Counted from the stretch's first letter, positions 49,636 to 59,316 are shown. The stretch: DNA of 64,000 bases from Falsirhodobacter deserti (GCF_004015795.1 NZ_ML137218.1:2016378-2080377), one strand, 5' to 3'. The notes: generated by a model not told the origin, from the sequence alone. Made by a program: numbers and translations.

Positions 49636-49657
49636 AAGGGGGCCTTCCGGCCCCCTT
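49636..49657. terminator. Bidirectional hairpin terminator between SDR and helicase genes
   Basis: AAGGGGGCC (49636-49644) pairs perfectly with GGCCCCCTT (49649-49657) around TTCC. It occupies nearly the whole 27-bp gap between the two convergent stops. The minus strand side is followed by TTTT, so it best serves the helicase gene; the plus side has only CCCTTT. Confidence 0.78.
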
Positions 49658-49661
49658 CCCT

Positions 49662-51791
49662 TTATTTCTTCTTCGGCGGGGTGAACCGCTTGGTGGTGTC
49701 GCGTGCATCACGCGGTGCGGCCTTGAAGCCTGCGCGTGCGGGACGATCCTCACCCGAATGGCTCTTGAAGCCGGCGGCGCGGGGTTTCGCACCCGGTTTG
49801 CCGGCACCATGGCTTTTGAAACCGGCCGAGCGGGGCTTGTCATCGCTGCCATGGCTTTTGAAGCCGGTGGAACGCGGACGCGGCGCATCTTCGCGCTGCA
49901 CGCGATCTTCGGGCTTCCAGCGCGGCTTCTTGTCACGCGGGGCATCGTCGCGGCGTGCGAAGGGCTCACGCTCGGTCCGGGCCGGACGCGGGGCGCGCGG
50001 TGCGTCGTCATCCTCCACGAAGCGCGAAGGCTTCGGCTGGTAGGGTGCCTTTTCACGGGCCGGACGGGCCGGACGATCTTCACGCGCAGGGCGTTCGGCA
50101 CGGGGGGCACGATCCTCGCGCGGGGCACGGGGGGCGCGCTCTTCGCGGACCGGACGGTCGCCACGCGGCGGGCGCGGGTCGCGACGCGGACGCTCGGGGC
50201 GGTCCAGCGAAGGCTCGCCCTCCATGCGCACCATGTCGATGCCGTCTTCCACCGTCAGTCCGTCACCGAAGCGAGGAGCTGCCGACTTCGCGATCTGCAC
50301 GAAGCTGCGGTCCTGCTGAACGCGGATGGCGCCGATGTCGTTCTTGGTGATGCCACCGGCTTCGCACAGCTTGGGCAGCAGCCAGCGCGCTTCGGCGCGG
50401 CCGGTATGGCCGACGGTCAGCGTGTACCAGACCGATTCGCCGAATTCGCCGCGCGGACGCGGTTCCTTGGCGGCCGGCGGGGCGGACACATCCGTCAGAA
50501 CCTCGGGGGCCGAGCGGCCTTCGCGCCACAAGCGCACGAATGCAGCCGCAACGCTTTCGGCGCCAAACTGTTCGATCAGCGTTTGCGCCAGCGGGGCTTC
50601 CTCGCCAGCCGGACCAAGGGTCGGGTGGGTCAGGATGCGTTCGTCATCCTTGGCCTGCACATCATCGGCCGAAGGCGGGTTGCCCCATTCGGCCACGACC
50701 TTCGCACCTTGCAGAAGGCGTTGCGCCTTACGGAATTCGGCCTGCGGCACGATCAGCGCAGATACGCCCTTGGCGCCCGCGCGGCCCGTGCGGCCCGAAC
50801 GGTGCAGCAGCGTTTCCGAGTTCGACGGCAGATCCGCGTGGATCACCAGTTCCAGACCCGGAAGGTCGATGCCGCGTGCCGCAACGTCAGTCGCGATGCA
50901 GACCTTGGCACGGCCGTCACGCAGCGATTGCAGCGCGTGGCTACGTTCCTGCTGCGACAGTTCGCCTGAAAGGGCCACGACCTGGAAGCCGCGGTTGGAC
51001 ATGCGCGCCATCAGGTGGTTCACGTTCGCCCGCGTCTTGCAGAAGACGATGGCCGTCTGCGATTCGAAATAGCGCAGGGTGTTGAAGATCGCGTGTTCCT
51101 TGTCGCGTGAAACGACGGAATAGGCGCGGTATTCAATGTCGCCGTGCTGCTTGGCCTCGCCGCCCGCCTGAATGCGCAGGGCGTCGTTCTGGAAATCCTT
51201 TGCCAGCGCGGCAATGCCTGCCGGAACAGTGGCCGAGAACATCAGCGTGCGGCGGTCTTCGGGGGCGGATTCAAGAATGAACTCAAGATCCTCGCGGAAG
51301 CCGAGGTCAAGCATTTCGTCCGCTTCGTCCAGCACGGCCGCGCGCAGGCCCGAAAGATCAAGGCTGCCGCGTTCGATGTGGTCGCGCAGGCGGCCCGGGG
51401 TGCCGACCACGATATGCGCACCGCGATCCAGCGCGCGTTTTTCGGTGCGGTAGTCCATGCCACCCACGCAGGTGGCAATCACGGCACCGGCTTCGGCGTA
51501 AAGCCATTCCAGTTCGCGTGCGACCTGCAGCGCCAGTTCGCGCGTCGGCGCGATGGCAAGCCCCAGCGGCACATCGGCAAACAGAAGGCGTTCGGTGCCG
51601 TTCAGGATTTCCGGTGCGATGGCAAGGCCGAAGGCCACCGTCTTGCCCGATCCGGTTTGTGCCGAAACCAGTGCATCGCGGCCAGCCATTTCAGGCGCCA
51701 GAACCGCCTGCTGAACCTGTGTCAGGCTCGCATAGCCCTTGGCTTCAAGCGCCGCGGCCAGAGGCGCGGCGATCTTTGTCATATCCGTCAT
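49662..51791 (-). CDS. DEAD-box RNA helicase with long basic/acidic repeat tail
   Basis: The 709-residue protein has all helicase motifs: Q motif, AQTGSGKT near residue 44, PTRELALQ, GTPGRLRDH, DEAD near residue 148, SATVP, ARGIDLPG and HRSGRTGRAG near residue 325. A DbpA-type RNA-binding region lies near residues 465-530. Then comes a 170-residue low-complexity tail rich in Arg, Pro, Asp and Ala, containing four copies of a GFKSHG-like unit (the last degenerate). Such tails bind RNA and promote condensates or degradosome contacts. It probably remodels rRNA or mRNA structure. The start at 51791 is the second in-frame ATG. Confidence 0.93.
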   Translation of the reverse strand: MTDMTKIAAPLAAALEAKGYASLTQVQQAVLAPEMAGRDALVSAQTGSGKTVAFGLAIAPEILNGTERLLFADVPLGLAIAPTRELALQVARELEWLYAEAGAVIATCVGGMDYRTEKRALDRGAHIVVGTPGRLRDHIERGSLDLSGLRAAVLDEADEMLDLGFREDLEFILESAPEDRRTLMFSATVPAGIAALAKDFQNDALRIQAGGEAKQHGDIEYRAYSVVSRDKEHAIFNTLRYFESQTAIVFCKTRANVNHLMARMSNRGFQVVALSGELSQQERSHALQSLRDGRAKVCIATDVAARGIDLPGLELVIHADLPSNSETLLHRSGRTGRAGAKGVSALIVPQAEFRKAQRLLQGAKVVAEWGNPPSADDVQAKDDERILTHPTLGPAGEEAPLAQTLIEQFGAESVAAAFVRLWREGRSAPEVLTDVSAPPAAKEPRPRGEFGESVWYTLTVGHTGRAEARWLLPKLCEAGGITKNDIGAIRVQQDRSFVQIAKSAAPRFGDGLTVEDGIDMVRMEGEPSLDRPERPRRDPRPPRGDRPVREERAPRAPREDRAPRAERPAREDRPARPAREKAPYQPKPSRFVEDDDAPRAPRPARTEREPFARRDDAPRDKKPRWKPEDRVQREDAPRPRSTGFKSHGSDDKPRSAGFKSHGAGKPGAKPRAAGFKSHSGEDRPARAGFKAAPRDARDTTKRFTPPKKK

Positions 51792-51965
51792 GTAAGCTTC
51801 CCAAAGGGGGGCGGTCGCCACCGCCGGTCAAACGGCCTGCCATCCCCTTGGCGGTGGCCCAGTTCCACCGCGTCGGACCTTTGGCCGAAGGCGGGCTTCT
51901 AACGGTTTCTGCTGGCGATGTATAGTGCTTCCTTTGCCAATTTTCGTATACCGTTGCATGCAATC

Positions 51966-51994
51966 TTGAACGGCAGCCACTTGCGCGTTAGGAT
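51966..51994 (+). promoter_or_regulatory. Candidate promoter of the DUF4170-waaA-lpxK operon
   Basis: TTGAAC (51966-51971) and TAGGAT (51989-51994) are separated by 17 bp and lie 31 bp upstream of the DUF4170 start, in the 234-bp divergent region with the helicase gene. Nothing else is recognised in that region beyond a locally AT-rich stretch at 51920-51960 that may hold the helicase promoter. Confidence 0.45.
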
Positions 51995-52025
51995 CAAGGC
52001 CTAAGCCAGCACCCCAGGAGGCACC

Positions 52026-52271
52026 ATGGCGCAGCGACTTCACCTTGTCTTCGGCGGAGAGCTTGTCTCCCCTTCGAAGAACGTGTTCCGCGACGTGAAC
52101 GCGATCGACATCGTGGGCATGTTCCCCGACTATGATTCGGCGTTCAAGGCGTGGAAGGGCGCCGCACAACGCACGGTGGACGACGCGCATATGCGCTATT
52201 ATATCGCCCACATCCATCGGCTGCGCGATGAAGCACAGCCGGCATCGCCCACCGAAGAACTGGGCGTCTGA
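52026..52271 (+). CDS. DUF4170 small protein
   Basis: The 81-residue protein has the DUF4170 pattern: LHLVFGGELVSPSKNVFRDV at the start, DIVGMFPDYDSAFKAWKGAAQRTVDDAHMRYYIAHIHRL in the middle. The family is short, soluble and of unknown function. It is regularly found ahead of the Kdo transferase and lpxK in Rhodobacteraceae, which suggests a link to lipid A synthesis. CAGGAGGCACC precedes the start. waaA follows after 15 bp. Confidence 0.88.
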   Translation: MAQRLHLVFGGELVSPSKNVFRDVNAIDIVGMFPDYDSAFKAWKGAAQRTVDDAHMRYYIAHIHRLRDEAQPASPTEELGV

Positions 52272-52286
52272 CACGACCAGGAGTTC

Positions 52287-53462
52287 ATGGCGTTCCCGCT
52301 CGGCCTCACGCTTCATTCCCTCGGCACCCCGCGCGAGGCCGTGCCACGCCCTCGCCCGCCAAGGCCCGAGGGGCCCTTGGTGTGGATGCATGCCCCCACG
52401 CCCGAAGCCGCCCGGACGCTGGCCGAACTTGCACGCCGCGTCAGGAATGATCTGGACGTGGCGGTGCTGGTGACGGGGGTCGAGGCCCACGGCCTGCCGC
52501 AGCCGCTTCGCGACGACACCGGCCCCGACACGCCGGCCGAAGCCGAGGCATTTCTGACCCATTGGCAGCCGGACCTTGCGATCTTTTCGGACGGGGAGGT
52601 GCGGCCCGCCATGGTTGCCGCCATGGCCGAGCGGGATATCCGGATGATGATGGTGGATGGGCGTGCGCCCCGCCTGCCCGCCGGAAGCCGCCGCTGGCCC
52701 GGCCTGATGCGCGGCACATTGGGCCATTTCGCGCATATCCTCGCGCTGGACGAACCTGCCGCCCGCCGCTTCCGCAAGGCTGGCGCGCCCGAGGTGAAGG
52801 TGGCCGGCCGGATGGAGGAGCCGCATCTTGTTCCCCCCTGCACCGAAGCGGAGCGGGCAGAGATCACACGTGCCATCGCAGGCCGCCCCGTCTGGCTGGC
52901 AGCTGCCCTGCCCGAGGGGGAGGAGGAGGCGATCATCGCCGCCCACCGGTCCGTCCTGCACATGTCGCACCGGCTGCTGCTGATCATGGTGCCAGCCGCG
53001 CCCGAACGTGCGGCCGGGCTGGCGCAACACCTCGAATCCGCAGGTTTCACCGTCGCCTCCCGCCTCGACGAAGAAGAGATCCAACCGGAAACCGAGATCT
53101 ACATCGCCGACAATCCGGATGAATTCGGGCTTTGGTATCGCCTTGCCCCCATCTGTTATCTTGGCGGAAGCCTGACCACGGGCACCCTGCGCGACCCGCT
53201 GGAGGCGGCGGGCCTCGGCTCTGCGATCCTGCATGGCCCGCAACATGGCCCGCACGGGCCGACCTTTTCGCGCCTGTTGTCGCGGCGGGCGGCGCATCCC
53301 CTTGCCCGCCCCGCCGATCTGGCCGAGGCGCTGGCCGACCTGATGGCCCCCGACCGCGTCGCCTCGTTGGCCAATGCGGCATGGGACGTTGCCTCGGATG
53401 GCAGCGAAGTGACGGATCGCGTGGTGGCCCTGATCGACCGGCTGGTGGAGGAACGGCTATGA
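52287..53462 (+). CDS. waaA: 3-deoxy-D-manno-octulosonic acid transferase (divergent WaaA/KdtA)
   Basis: WaaA attaches Kdo to the lipid A precursor. The 391-residue protein shows the GT30 layout: WMHAPTPE near residue 34, [22 protein letters not shown] near residue 133, [20 protein letters not shown] near residue 205 and the C-terminal [17 protein letters not shown] near residue 280. It lacks the N-terminal membrane helix of the E. coli enzyme, and the HAVSVGE block that holds the catalytic glutamate reads HAPTPE. The neighbours lpxK and DUF4170 support the call. AGGAG lies 4 bp before the ATG. Confidence 0.82.
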   Translation: MAFPLGLTLHSLGTPREAVPRPRPPRPEGPLVWMHAPTPEAARTLAELARRVRNDLDVAVLVTGVEAHGLPQPLRDDTGPDTPAEAEAFLTHWQPDLAIFSDGEVRPAMVAAMAERDIRMMMVDGRAPRLPAGSRRWPGLMRGTLGHFAHILALDEPAARRFRKAGAPEVKVAGRMEEPHLVPPCTEAERAEITRAIAGRPVWLAAALPEGEEEAIIAAHRSVLHMSHRLLLIMVPAAPERAAGLAQHLESAGFTVASRLDEEEIQPETEIYIADNPDEFGLWYRLAPICYLGGSLTTGTLRDPLEAAGLGSAILHGPQHGPHGPTFSRLLSRRAAHPLARPADLAEALADLMAPDRVASLANAAWDVASDGSEVTDRVVALIDRLVEERL

Positions 53463-54418
53463 AAACGCCAGATTTCTGGTTCACGCCGCCCGATCGCCCT
53501 GCCCTTGCGGCGCGTCTGCTGTCGCCGCTTGGATCCGTTTATGCACGCGCAACGGCGCGGCGGGTGGCGCGGAAGGGCTGGAAAGCCCCGGTTCCGGTTA
53601 TCTGCATCGGCAACTTGAATGCAGGCGGCACAGGCAAGACGCCAACCACCATCGCCCTTCTTCAGATGCTGGCGGCGCGGGGAGTCGCGGCGCATGTGGT
53701 TTCGCGCGGGCATGGCGGGCGGCTGGAGGGGCCGGTGCGCGTCGCGGGCCAGTCCGCGGCCCTTGTCGGGGACGAGCCGTTGCTTCTGGCCGCCTTTGCC
53801 CCGACATGGGTGGCGAAAGATCGCGCTGCCGGCGTGCGGGCTGCGGTGGCTGCGGGGGCGCCGGTCGTGCTGCTGGATGATGGCTTCCAGAACCCCTCGG
53901 TTCAGAAGGATCTTGCGATCATCGTGGTGGATGCGGCGAAGGGGTTCGGCAATGGGCGCTGCATCCCTGCGGGGCCGCTTCGCGAACCCGTGGCCGCCGG
54001 CCTTGCACGCGCCGACCTGCTGCTGTCCATCGGCAGCGCGCCGCTGACACCCCCTGCCGGCATCCCGCATCTGCATGGGCGGCTTCAGCCGCTTCCCACC
54101 GGCATGGACTGGTCCGGGGCGCGGGTTCTGGCCTTTGCGGGCATTGGCCATCCGGAAAAGTTCTTCGACACGCTTCGGGGCCTTGGTGCCGATCTTGCCG
54201 CCACGCAGGCGCTGGAGGATCACCAGCCGCTGACCGACGCGCTTTTATCGCGCCTGAAGGCCGAGGCGGTGCGCCTGAACGCGCAGCTTGTCACAACGGA
54301 AAAAGACGCGGTGCGTGTGCCCGCATCCTTCCGGCCCGATATCCTGACCCTGCCGGTGCGGCTGGCCCTTGATGATCCCGCGCCGCTGGTTGCGGCGCTG
54401 GACCGGATCCTCAGCTAA
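53459..54418 (+). CDS. lpxK: Tetraacyldisaccharide 4'-kinase
   Basis: LpxK phosphorylates the 4' position of the lipid A disaccharide at the inner membrane. The 319-residue protein has the P-loop [18 protein letters not shown] near residue 52, VVSRGHGG near residue 80, VGDEPLLLA and [17 protein letters not shown] near residue 140, and TTEKDAVR near residue 280. It starts with an ATG overlapping the waaA stop as ATGA. The 3' end overlaps the convergent DsbA-like gene by 8 bp. Confidence 0.96.
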   Translation: MKTPDFWFTPPDRPALAARLLSPLGSVYARATARRVARKGWKAPVPVICIGNLNAGGTGKTPTTIALLQMLAARGVAAHVVSRGHGGRLEGPVRVAGQSAALVGDEPLLLAAFAPTWVAKDRAAGVRAAVAAGAPVVLLDDGFQNPSVQKDLAIIVVDAAKGFGNGRCIPAGPLREPVAAGLARADLLLSIGSAPLTPPAGIPHLHGRLQPLPTGMDWSGARVLAFAGIGHPEKFFDTLRGLGADLAATQALEDHQPLTDALLSRLKAEAVRLNAQLVTTEKDAVRVPASFRPDILTLPVRLALDDPAPLVAALDRILS

Positions 54419-55052
54419 GTTCTTCCTCAATCAGCGCCTTCAGATCGTCATAGGTCATGTTCGAGTGCTTGGTGCCGTTCACGAAAATGGTTGGCGTGCC
54501 TTCGACGCCGTCCTTCTGCACGTTGGCCTCGTAAGTTTCGACCATGGCTTGCGCCATTGCACCATCCTGCATGCATTGATCAAGGGTGGCATCATCCATG
54601 CCCGCCTGTTTGCCGATGCGCTTCAGGTTCTGCACCACCACGCTGGGATCGCTGGAACCGGCCCATTCGCGCTGCGTGTCGTAAAGGATGTCGGCGATGC
54701 CGAAGTACCGCATGTCACCGCCACAACGGGCAACCATTGCCGCCCAAAGGCCGTACCGGTCGAAATACACCTCGCGGAAGACGAAGCGCACCTTGCCGGT
54801 GTCGATATATTCGGCCTTGAGCTTGTCGAACACGTTTTCGTGGAAGTCCGCACAGTGCGAGCAGGTGTAGGAGCCATACTCGATGATCTCCACCGGTGCG
54901 TCGGCCTGCCCCATCACCATGTCTGGCACGGCGGGCGCTTCCGCCGGTGCCTCGGTCGTGGTCTGCGCGGCGTCCTGCGCGGTGGCGGCGGTGCCGAATG
55001 CACCCAAAGCGGCGATCAGCGCAAGGTTTGCAAGGCCGTTCTTCATCGTCAT
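54411..55052 (-). CDS. Periplasmic DsbA-family thiol oxidoreductase
   Basis: The 213-residue protein has a signal peptide ([16 protein letters not shown]), an alanine/glutamate/threonine-rich linker and a DsbA-like domain. The active site is CSHC near residue 64, and the cis-proline lies in [10 protein letters not shown] near residue 185. The CSHC dipeptide and length resemble the DsbA/BdbD group that introduces or isomerises disulfides in exported proteins. The ATG at 55052 overlaps the dciA stop as ATGA; ATG 55046 is an alternative. Confidence 0.9.
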   Translation of the reverse strand: MTMKNGLANLALIAALGAFGTAATAQDAAQTTTEAPAEAPAVPDMVMGQADAPVEIIEYGSYTCSHCADFHENVFDKLKAEYIDTGKVRFVFREVYFDRYGLWAAMVARCGGDMRYFGIADILYDTQREWAGSSDPSVVVQNLKRIGKQAGMDDATLDQCMQDGAMAQAMVETYEANVQKDGVEGTPTIFVNGTKHSNMTYDDLKALIEEELS

Positions 55053-55582
55053 CTGCCTTTCTTCGAGGACGCCGTGCGCGTCAGATAATTTCGTGTCAGG
55101 TTTTCCAGCGCCAGCCGCAACCCTTCATCGGCAACACCACCCGCGCTGCGGCGGGCTTCCGCCTCGATCGCGGGATCGGGGGGCGCCGGGGGCTTGGGCG
55201 GGGTCATGAAATCGGCGTGGCCGTCCGAAAATCCGGTGGGGGCCGTCTGGGTCAGGGTGATGCGGGATATCGCGGCATAGCCATAGCAGGCATTCACCTT
55301 TTCGATCAGGCGGGGCTTTTCCATTTCCACCATCGGGGCGTGGGCGGACCGGACCAGAAGCGTCAGCGTCGCGCCGAAATTGTCGCGCGGATAGGACATT
55401 TTGACAGGCCGCGTCATGCGGGCCAGATCCTCACCCACGATTTCGGCCCAGCCGGTCAGCAGGCGCGTCACGGCAAAGCCGCGCTTTTCACCCGCTGCGC
55501 GGATACGATCGCGCAGCAGCCCCGAGGCCGGTTCAAACCCGCGGAAGCGTCGCGCGCTGCCGGAAGATGGTGTCTTGGCCAT
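55049..55582 (-). CDS. dciA: DUF721 protein, DciA-like helicase loader
   Basis: The 177-residue protein matches DUF721: RLLTGWAEIVGEDLARMTRPVKMSYPR near residue 45 and LTLLVRSAHAPMVEMEKPRLIEKVNACYG near residue 75. DciA proteins help load the replicative helicase in bacteria that lack DnaC or DnaI. The C-terminal third is a proline-rich, probably disordered extension. I chose the ATG at 55582 because AGGAG lies 4 bp upstream; an ATG 12 bp earlier contains that site. It is divergent from mutY. Confidence 0.78.
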   Translation of the reverse strand: MAKTPSSGSARRFRGFEPASGLLRDRIRAAGEKRGFAVTRLLTGWAEIVGEDLARMTRPVKMSYPRDNFGATLTLLVRSAHAPMVEMEKPRLIEKVNACYGYAAISRITLTQTAPTGFSDGHADFMTPPKPPAPPDPAIEAEARRSAGGVADEGLRLALENLTRNYLTRTASSKKGR

Positions 55583-55666
55583 CTGGCTCCTCATCACGAT
55601 CGTGCCTATCTTAAAGGTTGGCCCGTGCCCTGCGCCAGAAGATTGCCACGAAGGAATGCATAAATA

Positions 55667-56674
55667 TTGCGTGACGAGGATTTGAGCCAGACCCTTCTGG
55701 GCTGGTATGACCGCCATTCGCGGGTGCTGCCATGGCGCGTGCCTGCGGGACAGGCTGACCCCTACCGCGTCTGGCTGTCCGAGGTGATGCTACAGCAAAC
55801 CACGGTGGCGGCCGTGAAAGGGTATTTCAAGCGCTTCACGGACCGTTGGCCTACGGTGGAGGCACTGGCGGCGGCTGCCGATGCCGATGTCATGGCCGAA
55901 TGGGCAGGCCTTGGATATTATGCCCGGGCGCGCAACCTGTTGAAATGCGCGCGCTCCGTGGTGGGCGATCACGGCGGCCGCTTTCCCGACACGCGCGAAG
56001 GGCTGCTGACACTGCCGGGGGTGGGACCTTATACCGCCTCGGCCATTGCGGCAATCGCGTTCGAGCGGCCCGCCACCATTGTGGACGGCAATGTGGAGCG
56101 TGTCATCTCTCGTCTGCGGAAGGTGGAAACGCCCTTGCCCGCCGCCAAGGCCGAGATTACGCGGCTGGCCGAACAGATCACGCCCGTCATGCGCCCCGGC
56201 GATTATGCGCAGGCGATCATGGATCTGGGCGCGACCGTGTGCACCCCCCGCAATCCGGCCTGTGGCATCTGCCCATGGATGACCCCCTGCATCGCCCGGG
56301 CCGAGGGGATCCAGACCACCCTGCCCCGCAAAACACCCAAGGCAGCCAAGCCGGTGCGCGAGGGCACTGTCTGGCTGGCCCGCCGCCCCGATGGCGCGTG
56401 GCTGGTGGAAGATCGCCCCGCCAGGGGCCTTCTGGGCGGCATGTGGGGCTGGCCCGGAACCGGCTGGGACGGCGCGGGCGGCGATGCCCCGCTTTCCGCC
56501 AGCTGGCGCGATGCAGGGGAGGTGCGCCACACCTTCACCCATTTCCATCTGGTTCTGGCCGTCCGCTTTGCAGATGTGCCGCAAGGTGCAAACCCCGAGC
56601 GTGGCAGCTTCCGCACGCTGACCGGGCGCGAATTGCCCACGGTGATGCGCAAGGCGCTGATGCTGATACAATAA
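55667..56674 (+). CDS. mutY: A/G-specific adenine glycosylase
   Basis: MutY removes adenine mispaired with 8-oxoguanine. The 335-residue protein has SEVMLQQTTVAAVKGYF near residue 38 with the catalytic glutamate, the helix-hairpin-helix LPGVGPYTASAIAAIAF near residue 113, and the 4Fe-4S ligands CTPRNPACGICPWMTPC near residue 190. The C-terminal NUDIX-like domain recognises 8-oxoG. The start is uncertain: TTG 55667 has AAGGA about 11 bp upstream, and a second TTG at 55682 is possible. No ATG fits. Confidence 0.95.
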   Translation: MRDEDLSQTLLGWYDRHSRVLPWRVPAGQADPYRVWLSEVMLQQTTVAAVKGYFKRFTDRWPTVEALAAAADADVMAEWAGLGYYARARNLLKCARSVVGDHGGRFPDTREGLLTLPGVGPYTASAIAAIAFERPATIVDGNVERVISRLRKVETPLPAAKAEITRLAEQITPVMRPGDYAQAIMDLGATVCTPRNPACGICPWMTPCIARAEGIQTTLPRKTPKAAKPVREGTVWLARRPDGAWLVEDRPARGLLGGMWGWPGTGWDGAGGDAPLSASWRDAGEVRHTFTHFHLVLAVRFADVPQGANPERGSFRTLTGRELPTVMRKALMLIQ

Positions 56675-56710
56675 TGCGGAACCGGCGCGGACCCGCCGCG
56701 TTTGCCGATC

Positions 56711-57304
56711 ATGGCCGAGGATGACAACACCGACCTTCAGGATATCGTTGACCGCCTGCGCGATCTTGGCGACGGGCAGGACGAGGTTTCAATTCATGAT
56801 GTGCGCGAAACGATCGGGGATCGCACCTTCGGCCCGGCCCTTGCCGTTCCCGCCCTGATCGAGATCAGCCCCATCGGCGGCATTCCGGGCGTTCCTTCCA
56901 TGATCGCGCTGATCGTAGCGATCATCGCGGCCCAGATGGCGTGGGGGCGTGACCATCTTTGGCTGCCCGGATTTCTGGATAACCGCAAGATCGGCGGCGA
57001 AAAGCTGAAGAAGGGGATGGCCTGGATCCACAAGCCAGCCGGCTGGATCGACCGCCTGCTGCGCCCTCGCATGAAGAAGGTGGCGGGCGGGACAGGCCGG
57101 CGGATCGTGGCCATCTTGTGCATCCTTCTTTGCTGCACGGTTCCGCCGCTGGAACTTCTTCCCTTCGCATCCTCGCTTCCGATGGGGGCGATTGCGCTGA
57201 TGGGGCTGGGGCTGATGGCGCGGGACGGTCTGTTCATCCTGATCGCCGCAGTTCTTTCGCTGGGCAGCTTCGGCCTTATCTTCGTGGCCATTGGCGGCGG
57301 CTAG
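56711..57304 (+). CDS. exoD: ExoD-family membrane protein
   Basis: The 197-residue protein has a short acidic cytoplasmic N-terminus and several hydrophobic segments: ALAVPALIEISPIGGIPGVPSMIALIVAIIAAQM near residues 40-75 and two to three spans after residue 130. The block GDRTFGPALAVPALIEISPIGGIPGVP is diagnostic of ExoD, a family first linked to exopolysaccharide production and nodulation in Sinorhizobium; its biochemical role is unknown. The ATG at 56711 is preferred over an upstream TTG. It lies 36 bp after mutY. Confidence 0.9.
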   Translation: MAEDDNTDLQDIVDRLRDLGDGQDEVSIHDVRETIGDRTFGPALAVPALIEISPIGGIPGVPSMIALIVAIIAAQMAWGRDHLWLPGFLDNRKIGGEKLKKGMAWIHKPAGWIDRLLRPRMKKVAGGTGRRIVAILCILLCCTVPPLELLPFASSLPMGAIALMGLGLMARDGLFILIAAVLSLGSFGLIFVAIGGG

Positions 57305-57309
57305 GAACG

Positions 57310-57336
57310 AAAAATCCTGCCGCAGGAACGGCAGGA
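57310..57336 (-). terminator. Rho-independent terminator of ccrM
   Basis: On the minus strand TCCTGCCG and CGGCAGGA (57315-57322 with 57329-57336) form an 8-bp stem, followed by five T (57310-57314 read in reverse). It begins 32 bp past the ccrM stop. Confidence 0.82.
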
Positions 57337-57368
57337 CAGGTCAGCATCAAGGCGGACGATACGTTCTT

Positions 57369-58469
<1,101 letters not shown>

Positions 58470-58483
58470 TTATCCGCCTCAAT

Positions 58484-58562
58484 GATTCCCGGCTTTTCAC
58501 CGTGGTCTTGTGGATAAATCATGGGGCAAAACTGGGGGTAACGTCAATTCGATTAATGAATC
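58484..58562 (-). promoter_or_regulatory. Candidate ccrM promoter with two GANTC sites
   Basis: On the minus strand TTGACG (58542-58547) and CATGAT (58518-58523) are separated by 18 bp. GAATC at 58558-58562 lies just upstream of the -35 and GATTC at 58484-58488 in the leader. GANTC is the site methylated by the encoded enzyme, so expression could respond to methylation state, as for Caulobacter ccrM. Confidence 0.45.
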
Positions 58563-58640
58563 AACAGTTTGCCATTTCGGCTTGATACAAGATGTTGTGG
58601 ATAGTTTTAAACGAACGCCTATGATGCGGAGTTATCCCCA
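58509..58640. promoter_or_regulatory. Three DnaA-box-like motifs around the ccrM promoter and rnhB 3' end
   Basis: TGTGGATAA at 58509-58517 is a perfect DnaA box in reverse orientation and directly adjoins the candidate ccrM -10 element. TGTGGATAG (58596-58604) and TTATCCCCA (58632-58640) each differ from the consensus by one base. The two outer motifs lie within the 3' part of rnhB. The intervening DNA is AT-rich for this genome. Confidence 0.4.
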
Positions 58641-59226
58641 GATCTTGCAGCGCTGCCTGATGCTGGGCCGTACCATAACCGGCATTGCGTTCCCACCCGT
58701 AACCGGGATGCACGATGGCAAGATCGGCCATGATCCGGTCCCGCGCCACCTTGGCCACGATGGAGGCGGCGGCGATGGAAAGCGACCGCGCATCGCCCTT
58801 CACCAGCGGCACGCAATGACAGGCCAGATCGCGAACCTTCAGGTTTCCATCCACCAGAACGCAATCGGCCACCTGCGCCAGCCCCTGCACCGCCCGCAAC
58901 ATCGCCAGATGGCTGGCCCAAAGGATGTTCAGGCGATCAATCTCCCCCACGCTTGCATGGGCGATGCAAACATTGGCAGTGGCAAGGATTTCTTCGGCCA
59001 GCGCCTCGCGGCGGGCGGCGGTCAGTTTCTTTGAATCGTTCAGCCCCTTGGGGATGCGGTCCGGATGCAGGCAAACGGCCGCCGCGGTAACGGGGCCGGC
59101 AAGCGGGCCGCGGCCCACCTCGTCAACGCCGGCGATACAAAGAAAGCCGCGGCTGCGCGCGTCGTGTTCATGCTGGAAATCGGGAAGCTGGTCCATGGCG
59201 CGCTGATACAGCGCTGTCATTGCCAT
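58561..59226 (-). CDS. rnhB: Ribonuclease HII
   Basis: RNase HII nicks RNA in DNA, including single ribonucleotides. The 221-residue protein has the catalytic IAGVDEVGRGPLAGPVTAAAV near residue 32 and LNDSKKLTAARREAL near residue 62. VLVDGNLKV near residue 122 and SIAAASIVAKVARDRIM near residue 148 complete the active site. Several starts are possible (59226, 59220, 59196 and a TTG at 59244); none has a strong ribosome binding site. The rnhB-ccrM pairing is common in alphaproteobacteria. Confidence 0.94.
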   Translation of the reverse strand: MAMTALYQRAMDQLPDFQHEHDARSRGFLCIAGVDEVGRGPLAGPVTAAAVCLHPDRIPKGLNDSKKLTAARREALAEEILATANVCIAHASVGEIDRLNILWASHLAMLRAVQGLAQVADCVLVDGNLKVRDLACHCVPLVKGDARSLSIAAASIVAKVARDRIMADLAIVHPGYGWERNAGYGTAQHQAALQDLGITPHHRRSFKTIHNILYQAEMANC

Positions 59227-59316
59227 GTCACGCCCAAGGGGCAAAACGCTTGCACAAGCGGCGGCGTATGCCTATGTACGCGCCTCTCTTTTCCCTTTGG
59301 CCGTGCGGGGGACGCG

